64,000 nt of DNA from Ardenticatenales bacterium (lineage in GTDB: Bacteria > Chloroflexota > Anaerolineae > Promineifilales > Promineifilaceae), in the NCBI GenBank assembly GCA_020634575.1, contig JACKBM010000011.1, positions 67,800-131,799 of the forward strand, given 5' to 3'. The notes below the pieces were generated by a model. It saw nothing but the letters and a program-made list of their open reading frames with translations, had not been told where the DNA came from and did not search any database. Of the stretch, positions 56,777 through 64,000 are shown one piece after another. The translations under genes and the position numbers were made by a program. Each line of letters begins with the position of its first letter. Positions within the stretch are counted from its first letter, which is position 1.

Positions 56777-59542
56777 TCAACTCGCCGTCACAATCCCCTC
56801 TATCTGCTCAACAGCAACCACGTTTTCTGGCGCAAAGGCGTCGCTGGCCAGGTAGTTCATCAAGCTGAACCACATTTGCCGCGCTACCAGCCTTTCGTCC
56901 ATGTTGTTTTCCAGATCCATTGAACAGACCAACAGCGAGCCCCCGTTCACTTGCGCCTCAAACAGCAGACCCAGCCGGCGCGCTTCGAACCAGGTGTCAA
57001 TTGGCTGAATGAGCGGTCGCAACGATTCCGCCAGCCCATCAAGCACCATTGCCTCCGACCCGTGAATTAACTCCCACCATTGCCAGTCGCTGTGATAGTC
57101 GGTGGGGAAGTGAGCAAACAGGGGATGAGCCGGGTCGCAGACGATGCCTAACGTGTGCGGCACCTGCCCTCGTGTCCAGCTCGTATTCCAGAAGAGGCTG
57201 GAAAAGCCAATTTGTGACGCCACTTTTACCTCGGCCGGCGGCACCAGATAGAGCGCCTTCCCGCCCTGCGCCAGATGCGCCAACGCTGCCTCATCCAGAC
57301 TGTGGGTGATGAGCAGATTGTCGGCGACGGCCGGTGCCAGTTCATCGGCAAAGAGCCACACCGCCCAATCATTTTCTGCCTCATTCCCGTTCACCCCGAC
57401 CACCAGGGAATACATTTGGGCTGGCGTACAGCCGGCCAGACTCACCTCTATCTTGCCACAGTGGTTTAACTCACCGGTGACAATTGTCTGCGGCGCCAGG
57501 TTGCCAGATTGGACGGCTGTGCCCTGGCCATCTTCCAGGCGCCAATAAACCACGGCATCAACCAGGTCTTCCGCGCCGAAGTGGGCTATGTCGATATCGG
57601 CCGTGAGCGACTCACTCACGCGCCAATACCGCTTGGTCAAACGCGCCAACGGCACCGTCTTGCCCGCAAACCGGCGAAACTCTTCCGGCGACACATACGG
57701 CTTGCTATCCCAGAACGGATCAACGACGCCGACCAGCGCCGTTCCCTGCCCGGGAAAATCATGCAGATCCAGCAGCTGAAAACCGCCAAACCCCGCCGTG
57801 CGCAAAGCTGACTCGATCTCTTCCTTGTAACACAGCGTCTGTAGCTTGCCCGAGGCCAGCAAGAATTCCCGCGCCTGATCCCCCATATGATTGGCTTCCA
57901 GAAAGTCGCGGAAAATCTCGAAATTTTTGGCTTTTAGATGGCCCGTATATTTCTCAATCTCCTCAAAATCAGGATAGACACACCATTGCCCGATCTCATG
58001 ACTCACTATTGGCTGATCCAGCTGCGCCACCCAATCTGCATAGTCGGTCACCGTTTCCGGTGGTTGGCCGTTGATGCGTGAATTTAAGCCAGCCCCCCAG
58101 GCATGAATGCGCGGGCCGGGAATGTTGTGATAGTTGTTTTCCGGAATGATGGGCCAGCCTGCGCCGCTGGTATGAATGCGGCGCGCATCGCGCCCGCGCC
58201 AGTAGTTGACCCACATCCCCAAATAGCCCGGATCGTCACCCGACGGTTCATTGCCATAAGCCATCATCAGGAAGGAGGGATGATTCCCATAAGCGGCTAC
58301 AATGCGCTCACCTTCTTCGTACAGCCAGTTGTCCAACGGCTTGCCTTCACCAATGGTTGAGCCCTGATTGGCCCAGGCGGAGCATTCGACCTGGTAGTAA
58401 AAGCCCAGCTCATCCGCAGCCACAAAGGCCGCTTCCGGCGGGCAATGAGAATGAAAACGAATGTGGTTCAGACCATAAGATTGGCACACCCGAATGATGC
58501 GCTTCCACGCCTCCACCTCCGTTGGTGGATGGCCCGTCAAAGGAAAAATGGAGCATTCCAGCGTGCCCCTGAGGAAGATGCGCCGGCCGTTCAACACCAG
58601 CCGTTTCTCCGCCACACCGACTTCCCGCAAACCAAAGCTTTCCGTCACCTGATCATGCCAGTCACCCACTGCTAATTGGCAGTCCAATTGATACAGCGCC
58701 GGCGAAAACTCATCCCACAACTGAGCCTCATCACCCAGCACATAGTTGAGATGTAATGTCGTCCCTGCGCGCGGAATTGTCACATCCGTTTCCAGGGCAG
58801 CTACCTGGTGGCTGACCGCCGAATTGTAGCTCTGCGCCTGCAGCCCGATCTTGCCGGATACAATCTGGCCCGTGCTGTTGCCAAGCTGAACTTCTACCAG
58901 CACCCGCTTCACCCGCATGTTGGGGTAAATCTGGACTGACTCGATCCAGACCGGATCGCCGGCCTGAATTTCCAGCCGGCCGGCCAGCCCATTCCAGTTG
59001 CCCTGAGTATGGTCGGACATGCTGTGGGCATTTGGTCCGACATCGACAATCATGCGATTGTCCACCCGCACGGTCAGGCGATGTTTGCCTGGCGTGACGG
59101 CTCCGTCCAGCGCGTAGACATGCGGCGTGCCCAGGCTCAAATCAGACCCCAGTTCCACGTCATCCCACCAGACGCGGCTCTCCCAATGAGACCGCTCTAA
59201 AAAGAGGGTCAGCCGTTTCCCTGCCCAGGCTGCGGGGATCTCCACTTCGCGCTGGTACCAGGCTGCGCCCATGTAATATTTGTCGGGCGTCAACCAACAG
59301 GGAAACTTCACATTGCCGGCCTCGCGGTATGGGGCATAGCGCTCTTCTGTGAAATAGTCCCGGTCGATGATGTTGCCTATCCACTCTGTTTCTGGCGTTA
59401 CTTCATCGCCATACCCCTGTGCTTGCAGAATTCCCGGGAGTTGGATCTCCTGGGCCAGCGCTCGTTGCCACCAGCCCTGGACCATACCCTGATCCTCACG
59501 GTCCAGTTCAAATCCCCACCGTCCACTTAAGTCAATCGTCAT
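56777..59542 (-). CDS. GH2-family glycosidase, non-LacZ type
   Basis: A 921-residue cytoplasmic enzyme. The sugar-binding domain begins IDLSGRWGFELDREDQG, with WYQREVEIPAAWAGKRLTLF near 93. An immunoglobulin-like domain and a TIM barrel follow. The probable acid/base is Glu in MAYGNEPSGDDPG near residue 411, and the nucleophile Glu in PIVSHEIGQWCVYPDF near 505; both are in GH2 positions. The C-terminal 250 residues form an extra beta domain and a glutamine-amidotransferase-like end (GGKALYLVPPAEV, SLLVCSMDLENN) of unknown use. Substrate is not assigned: beta-galactoside, glucuronide or arabinopyranoside are all used by relatives. It is 4 bases behind the DUF5107 gene, so cotranscribed with it. 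Confidence 0.82.
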   Translation of the reverse strand: MTIDLSGRWGFELDREDQGMVQGWWQRALAQEIQLPGILQAQGYGDEVTPETEWIGNIIDRDYFTEERYAPYREAGNVKFPCWLTPDKYYMGAAWYQREVEIPAAWAGKRLTLFLERSHWESRVWWDDVELGSDLSLGTPHVYALDGAVTPGKHRLTVRVDNRMIVDVGPNAHSMSDHTQGNWNGLAGRLEIQAGDPVWIESVQIYPNMRVKRVLVEVQLGNSTGQIVSGKIGLQAQSYNSAVSHQVAALETDVTIPRAGTTLHLNYVLGDEAQLWDEFSPALYQLDCQLAVGDWHDQVTESFGLREVGVAEKRLVLNGRRIFLRGTLECSIFPLTGHPPTEVEAWKRIIRVCQSYGLNHIRFHSHCPPEAAFVAADELGFYYQVECSAWANQGSTIGEGKPLDNWLYEEGERIVAAYGNHPSFLMMAYGNEPSGDDPGYLGMWVNYWRGRDARRIHTSGAGWPIIPENNYHNIPGPRIHAWGAGLNSRINGQPPETVTDYADWVAQLDQPIVSHEIGQWCVYPDFEEIEKYTGHLKAKNFEIFRDFLEANHMGDQAREFLLASGKLQTLCYKEEIESALRTAGFGGFQLLDLHDFPGQGTALVGVVDPFWDSKPYVSPEEFRRFAGKTVPLARLTKRYWRVSESLTADIDIAHFGAEDLVDAVVYWRLEDGQGTAVQSGNLAPQTIVTGELNHCGKIEVSLAGCTPAQMYSLVVGVNGNEAENDWAVWLFADELAPAVADNLLITHSLDEAALAHLAQGGKALYLVPPAEVKVASQIGFSSLFWNTSWTRGQVPHTLGIVCDPAHPLFAHFPTDYHSDWQWWELIHGSEAMVLDGLAESLRPLIQPIDTWFEARRLGLLFEAQVNGGSLLVCSMDLENNMDERLVARQMWFSLMNYLASDAFAPENVVAVEQIEGIVTAS

Positions 59543-59546
59543 CTTC

Positions 59547-62500
59547 TCAACTCCTTTCGGTCAGCATCCGCTGATGCAGCAGGGCGCCGATATGATTCCG
59601 GTCCAGCGCCAGCACTTCCTCAAACTGTTTTTCCGCTTCTGCCAGTTCCGCCAACCCCAGATGGCCCAGCCCCATCATGTAATGGCAATGAATCCGATTT
59701 CTCTGCGTCAAATCATCATCAAACACCAGGAAATCTGGCAGGGAGACGGCGAAATAATCCATCGAGATGTCATCGTTCAGGTGTAAACGACCGTACGCCA
59801 ACAACCTGGCAAAGACGGTCTGAGCCTTCTGTGCCTCACCCAGCTTTTGCCACGCCAGACCCTGATAAAAAATCATATCCGGTGGCTGATCGTTGTAATA
59901 CATGGCTGAGCTTGGCTCGCTCAGGCCGGTTGTCGCCGCTTGCCAGAACGCTCGCGCCTGCGCCATATCACCGAGCCCTTCGTAGGCACAACCCAGGTAA
60001 TAGCGCACGTGATTCTCTTGTGCTCCGGCCAGCTTGCCCTCGCCGAGATTGTGCGGATAAACCTGCGCCCCTTGCAGATGGTCAATGGCGTCCTGATAGC
60101 GGCCCTCTTCTAACGCGACCTTGCCCAGCTCCACCAGATTCAACACATACTGCCCTGAACTCTTGCCCTCGCCCCCTTCCCAGGGATGGAAGTTACGGGC
60201 TGCCAACGCCTGAGACGCCTCAGCAAAGCGCCCCGTACAATTCAATGCCGTAATCCATTCAATTGTCAGGTCATCCCGTTGGGCCACCACTTCCGGGTAT
60301 TGGGCCAAAAACGCCAGCCGCTCCTGGGGTGTCCGGTTCAGCTTTTTGTAGAGCTGATCCAGCTCAAACAGGACGCGGCCATCGGTCGGGTCGAGGGCGA
60401 AGGCGCGTTCGTAGGCGGCGAGACCGGCCGGTAAATCCCCCCGCTTGTTCACATAGGCCAGCCCCAGATTACGTTGCACCGTGGCCAGCCCATCATCCAG
60501 CGCCCGGGAACGCTCCCAACAGGCAATCGCTGCCTCGTACTGCCGGTGCGCATACCAGAAATTGCCTAAAAAGAAGGGCGCATGGGCGTCCTGCGGATTG
60601 AGCCGCATGGCGGATTCCAGCGCCAGCACGCTCTCCAGCCGATTGGGGAAACCAAAGTCCGGCGACCCCGCCGCAGCCTGGGTCAATACCCGGCTGGCTT
60701 CGTCTGCCCGCCCCGCCAACGCGTGGCACCAGGCCAGATAATAAAGTGTCATACCGGCCGGCGGCGCTGCTTCCAGAAGCGTAATTGCTTCCTCATAGAG
60801 GCCAGCCTGCGCATAATCAAGCGCCAGCGCCGTCAACGTCCGCGTTTCGTTGTGTACGACCGCGGACAATAACGAGTCACCCGTCAACAACTCGCGCTCG
60901 CGCAACGCCCCATACGCTATCCTATCCAAAGAGAGGGCCACTGTCGTTTCTGCCAGCGCTTCGGTCTCTCTGCCCAGGCGCCGCAAAACAGCCGTCTTCA
61001 AGTGACGCGCCTGATGATGCAGCCAGTTGCGGTACAGCGCCTGCGTCGCCAGATCCAGGGCTTCGTGCCAGCGTTCTGCCCGGCAGGCCAGCCGGGCCAG
61101 CTCAAAATAGGCCCGATCTTGCCAGGCCGCGTTCCACGTCGCTTTGTAAAAGGCGTCGAACGCCTCTGTCGTGCGCCCCTGCATCTTCAGCGCCAGCCCC
61201 AGGTTGTAGTAGGGCTCGCCATCGTACGGATTGGGATTGCGCCGCGTCAGGCTGGCCACGGCCTGGCGGAAATACGGCTCGGCCGCAGCAAATTGACCGC
61301 GACGGTATAGCAGCAGCCCCAACGCATTATTGCACCGGCTATCCAGCGGATCGCGTCGCAGCGCCTCTTCATAGTAGGGTTCCGGCGCGTACGTAGCGTG
61401 ACGGTATTGTTCCAGGTGCAAGCCGTGTAAAAACAAGGCTTCATTCGTGGCTACTTCTGCCGGGGGTGGGGCGGGTTTGGCGGGTTCCGGGATTGGCCGT
61501 TGCTCAGCGGGCAACGGGGAATATTGGATCAGCTCGTGGCCGTGCTCGTCGCTGACGCTCAGGTGCAGGTCTGGGGCGCTGAAACCGGCCGGTAAAACCA
61601 CTTCCCGCGCCAATATCTGGGTAGGCGATAGCTCGGCCGTCTCCTGCAACAACGGCTCGCCCTGATACGCCAGCACAATATCTACGGTTTGCGCCCGGGT
61701 AAGATAAATGCCGATGGTGGCGGTGTTGCCTTCGATCTCGAGATTCAGTACCGCGTCCCGATTGGCATTCTTCGCCCCGCCGATCCCCTTGAACGGCATA
61801 AAAATCTGGGCAAACCGTTTCTCTTCGCCCGGCATCAACCAGCTGAAGTCCGGCTGATTATCGGTGTAGGCGCCACACATCAACTCGATGTATGGCCCGT
61901 CCTCATCGGTTAGCTGCCGGTCCCAGGCCACGCCAAAATCACCTTTGCCCCAGGTCCATTGTTTCTTGCCCGGCACAACATGATGATTGGCCACATGCAT
62001 CATCCCGGCCGCAACGCCATGATCGTAGCAGCCAATAAAATCAAAATCGGAGTGATAGGCCATAAATGACGTCGGCACCGGAATGTTTTTGTAGCGCGAA
62101 ATATCCGTGCCAGGCGAGTAATCGATTTTGTAGTACGTCCCCCGGGCAATGGGAAACTCCGACACGTCCCGCTTGCCATGGTCCATGACCGCATGGACAT
62201 CCGGCGGGAAAATCGACTGGTAGTCGTCATTCACATGCACGGCCGGGTTGGCCCACCAGAGAAAGGTCTGCGGCTCGCTGCTCCGGTTGTACAGTTGCAC
62301 CGGCATCTCCACGTACGCCCGATCAGGGTATAGAGTAAAACCGTGCATCCCCTTGGTGTTGAACATGGGCTCAATTTCGGCGCACCAGACCGTCTTGCTG
62401 CCATCTTCATTTTCCACAATTTCCCAATCGACCGGCATAAACGTGGTCGGGCGATGGTGCTGGGGCCAGTTAAACTCAATGCCGCCGGAAATCCAGGGCC

Positions 62501-62837
62501 CCGCCAACCCCACCAGGGCCGGTTTAATCACCTGGTTGTAGTAGATGAAGTGATAGCCGTTGCTTTTGTCCAGCGCCATCTGCAGCCGCCCGCCCAACTC
62601 CGGCAAAATCATCAGCTTGAGGTAGCGGTTTTCCAGAAAGACGGCCGTATATTCCCGGTCAACTGGCGCATCTGCGACCGATTCAATAACCGGATAGGGA
62701 TAAACGACGCCGCTGCTGCCCTGGTAGACGCGCTTTTCCAGGAAAAGGGGATTTTTCTCTGGTTCGCCAACGGCATAGGTCGGAATAACGACCCGTTTTG
62801 CCTCTGCCATCACGCCCTGTATCTCAAGTTCGCTCAT
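59547..62837 (-). CDS. DUF5107-TPR protein
   Basis: A 1096-residue protein with no signal peptide. ATG 62837 is used because the upstream extension would run through the AraC promoter and gene. The N-terminal 400 residues match DUF5107: ENRYLKLMILPELGGRLQMA, GGIEFNWPQHHRPTTFMP and FLWWANPAVHVNDDYQSIFP, a galactose-mutarotase-like beta-sandwich with conserved Trp, His and acidic residues. Residues about 500-1090 are TPR repeats, for example YNLGLALKMQGRTTEAFDAF and YLGCAYEGLGDMAQARAFWQ. The family occurs with glycosidases in carbohydrate loci but I know no settled activity. It is likely a sugar-active or glycan-handling enzyme in complex with other proteins. It is driven by a promoter next to AraC and followed at once by the GH2 gene. 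Confidence 0.82.
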   Translation of the reverse strand: MSELEIQGVMAEAKRVVIPTYAVGEPEKNPLFLEKRVYQGSSGVVYPYPVIESVADAPVDREYTAVFLENRYLKLMILPELGGRLQMALDKSNGYHFIYYNQVIKPALVGLAGPWISGGIEFNWPQHHRPTTFMPVDWEIVENEDGSKTVWCAEIEPMFNTKGMHGFTLYPDRAYVEMPVQLYNRSSEPQTFLWWANPAVHVNDDYQSIFPPDVHAVMDHGKRDVSEFPIARGTYYKIDYSPGTDISRYKNIPVPTSFMAYHSDFDFIGCYDHGVAAGMMHVANHHVVPGKKQWTWGKGDFGVAWDRQLTDEDGPYIELMCGAYTDNQPDFSWLMPGEEKRFAQIFMPFKGIGGAKNANRDAVLNLEIEGNTATIGIYLTRAQTVDIVLAYQGEPLLQETAELSPTQILAREVVLPAGFSAPDLHLSVSDEHGHELIQYSPLPAEQRPIPEPAKPAPPPAEVATNEALFLHGLHLEQYRHATYAPEPYYEEALRRDPLDSRCNNALGLLLYRRGQFAAAEPYFRQAVASLTRRNPNPYDGEPYYNLGLALKMQGRTTEAFDAFYKATWNAAWQDRAYFELARLACRAERWHEALDLATQALYRNWLHHQARHLKTAVLRRLGRETEALAETTVALSLDRIAYGALRERELLTGDSLLSAVVHNETRTLTALALDYAQAGLYEEAITLLEAAPPAGMTLYYLAWCHALAGRADEASRVLTQAAAGSPDFGFPNRLESVLALESAMRLNPQDAHAPFFLGNFWYAHRQYEAAIACWERSRALDDGLATVQRNLGLAYVNKRGDLPAGLAAYERAFALDPTDGRVLFELDQLYKKLNRTPQERLAFLAQYPEVVAQRDDLTIEWITALNCTGRFAEASQALAARNFHPWEGGEGKSSGQYVLNLVELGKVALEEGRYQDAIDHLQGAQVYPHNLGEGKLAGAQENHVRYYLGCAYEGLGDMAQARAFWQAATTGLSEPSSAMYYNDQPPDMIFYQGLAWQKLGEAQKAQTVFARLLAYGRLHLNDDISMDYFAVSLPDFLVFDDDLTQRNRIHCHYMMGLGHLGLAELAEAEKQFEEVLALDRNHIGALLHQRMLTERS

Positions 62838-62893
62838 CTTATTTCGCTCTCTCTTTTTGCAACTAGAGTGGAATCTGCACCTTTGACCCTTGC

Positions 62894-62922
62894 AATCTAA
62901 CACGAGACCTACACGCAGACAA
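62894..62922 (-). promoter_or_regulatory. Promoter of the DUF5107-GH2 operon
   Basis: Minus strand TTGTCT (62922-62917) and TAGATT (62899-62894) are 17 bases apart, giving a leader of about 50 bases. The same 133-base region must hold the araC promoter; TATGAT at 62933-62938 is a possible -10 for it but no good -35 was found, as is common for activator-dependent promoters. Confidence 0.55.
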
Positions 62923-62970
62923 TAGAAGAAGCTATGATATGATGGACTATGTTCTGATTCTGGGGTGATT

Positions 62971-63900
62971 ATGACGCTTATCCGCAAAACAGAGGACTTC
63001 GCCGGCCAAATTCTGCACGTCATGCCGCGGCCCTTGCTGGCTGAACTGGCCCAGCAGTTTCTCCTCCAGCACCTCATCGTCACCGACATCGGCTGGTATC
63101 CGGAAGCGCGTTACCATTATCGCGAAAGGTACACTGGGGCCCCGGAACATATTCTGATTTTGTGTGTGGCGGGTTCTGGCTGGCTGGAGGTGGGTGGGAG
63201 CCGCCATCTCGTCAACGCCCGGGAGGCCGTCCTGATTCCGCGCAACCTCCCCCATGTTTATGGCGCCAGCGAAGAAGATCCCTGGTCGATCCAATGGGTG
63301 CACCTGCACGGACCTATAGCGGATTATTTTTTTGCTTTACTGCCTGAGAATGTGTACAGGGTGCCCGTCACGGCCGAATTATCGGCCGTCCTGCAGCATC
63401 ATTTCCGCGAATGTTTTGATTCCATCATGGGCACCTTTGTCGAGCAGCGCATGATCTTCATCACCCAGACGATCCAGCACCTGTTGGGCCATCTCTTCTT
63501 CAACAATCGCCTCTTCTCCCCCGCTCTGCGCAGCAGCCAATTTCACAATCTGGATAGCACACTGGACTATCTGCGCAAAAACATCAGCCAACCCCTCACC
63601 CTGCAACAGATGGCCGACCATGCTCAGCTCTCCAAATCCCACTTCGCCCGCCTGTTTAAGGAGCAGACCAATTATTCCCCGGTCGAGTATTTCATCCGGC
63701 TCAAGCTGCAGCGGGCCTGCATGCAACTGGCGCTTACGCGCAAGACCATCCGCGAGATAAGCTACAACCTGGGCTACCCCGATCCCTACTATTTCTCCCG
63801 CATCTTCAAAAAAATCATCGGCAAATCCCCCAGCCAATTCCGCGCCGACCCCCAGTACAGCTACAACACCCTGCCCGATCCCGCGCTGGGCAAGCCTTAA
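62971..63900 (+). CDS. AraC-family transcriptional regulator
   Basis: A 309-residue regulator from ATG 62971 (GGTG four bases ahead; a GTG two codons upstream is the alternative). The N-terminal cupin-type ligand domain includes ILILCVAGSGWLEVGGSRH and AVLIPRNLPHVYGASEEDPW, with the His-rich pocket seen in AraC sugar sensors. The C-terminal double helix-turn-helix reads LTLQQMADHAQLSKSHFARL, then FKEQTNYSPVEYFIRLKLQ, and GYPDPYYFSRIFKKIIGKSP. It is divergent from the DUF5107-GH2 operon and most likely activates it when a sugar is bound. Confidence 0.93.
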   Translation: MTLIRKTEDFAGQILHVMPRPLLAELAQQFLLQHLIVTDIGWYPEARYHYRERYTGAPEHILILCVAGSGWLEVGGSRHLVNAREAVLIPRNLPHVYGASEEDPWSIQWVHLHGPIADYFFALLPENVYRVPVTAELSAVLQHHFRECFDSIMGTFVEQRMIFITQTIQHLLGHLFFNNRLFSPALRSSQFHNLDSTLDYLRKNISQPLTLQQMADHAQLSKSHFARLFKEQTNYSPVEYFIRLKLQRACMQLALTRKTIREISYNLGYPDPYYFSRIFKKIIGKSPSQFRADPQYSYNTLPDPALGKP

Positions 63901-63934
63901 GGACTTGTTTGCGGGGCTAAGTCTCACAACTCTC

Positions 63935-63948
63935 GACGTCACCCTGAG
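63935..63948. repeat. Dispersed 14-base repeat copy near the window end
   Basis: GACGTCACCCTGAG is a relative of the copies at 4610-4623 and, inverted, at 4812-4825. The remaining 100 bases after araC also hold a small CGCGGT/ACCGCG hairpin at 63957-63970. No gene is seen. Confidence 0.4.
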
Positions 63949-64000
63949 AATGGCCACGCGGTAAACCGCGTTCAATAAGGGAAGAAACAGCTGCAAGAGC

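Noticed and set aside
62838..63089. Upstream extension of the DUF5107 protein into the AraC gene
   Set aside because: It would run antisense through the start of araC and the shared promoter region, and the added residues do not resemble the family.

Overview
The window looks like a chromosomal carbohydrate-use and regulation region from a free-living heterotroph of high GC content. The best guess is a Chloroflexota (Anaerolineae-like) bacterium. This rests on gene content only: MalFG-type sugar importers with lipoprotein binding subunits, a YesL protein, a DUF2723 membrane protein, a CRTAC1-like FG-GAP lipoprotein, a PknK-like kinase and cytoplasmic glycosidases. No rRNA, tRNA or phylogenetic marker is present. 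I see no phage, insertion sequence or CRISPR array.

Left part (1-20 kb). A truncated modA at the edge is followed by a pectin / rhamnogalacturonan-type locus on the minus strand. Read in transcription order it holds a sugar-binding lipoprotein, two permeases, YesL, a Gfo/Idh/MocA oxidoreductase, a GH78 alpha-L-rhamnosidase, a zinc dehydrogenase, an alpha/beta-hydrolase esterase, uronate isomerase (UxaC), tagaturonate epimerase (UxaE) and an SDR mannonate oxidoreductase. Together they can import an oligosaccharide, trim it in the cytoplasm and turn galacturonate into mannonate without the classical UxaB/UxuA branch switch. Divergent from it is a tightly coupled plus-strand cassette: GntR regulator, a DapA-superfamily enzyme lacking the usual catalytic Tyr, an old-yellow-enzyme-type flavoprotein and a second Gfo/Idh/MocA enzyme. 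A promoter for the importer overlaps an AT-rich palindrome next to gntR.

Middle part (20-36.5 kb). This is signalling and surface chemistry: a ScyD/ScyE-like lipoprotein, a large Ser/Thr kinase-ATPase-TPR regulator, a secreted multicopper oxidase of about 2000 residues with fibronectin and tandem repeats, a degenerate receiver protein, a NarL/NarX-type two-component pair whose kinase carries a Cys cluster, a TipA-like MerR regulator, and a TetR regulator divergent from a membrane-anchored methyltransferase.

Right part (36.5-64 kb), nearly all minus strand. One long gene string (52026 down to 36864) encodes a small membrane protein, a CRTAC1-like lipoprotein, an HlyD-like lipoprotein adaptor, a double-FtsX permease, a LacZ-like GH2, an unusual fusion of a MacB/LolD-type ATPase with a DUF2723 glycosyltransferase-like membrane domain, a small-molecule kinase and a GH92 mannosidase-like enzyme. 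This is the best candidate for an undescribed system: an exporter wired to a membrane glycosyltransferase and to glycosidases. Beyond it lie a second sugar importer with a LacI regulator (promoter and operator visible), then a GH2 enzyme, a DUF5107-TPR protein and a divergent AraC regulator.

Non-coding structure is rich. There are perfect stem-loops between binding-protein and permease genes in both importers, two long inverted repeats flanking uxaE, several intrinsic terminators, and a strongly over-represented 10-bp palindrome (ACCGGCCGGT) spread over the window.
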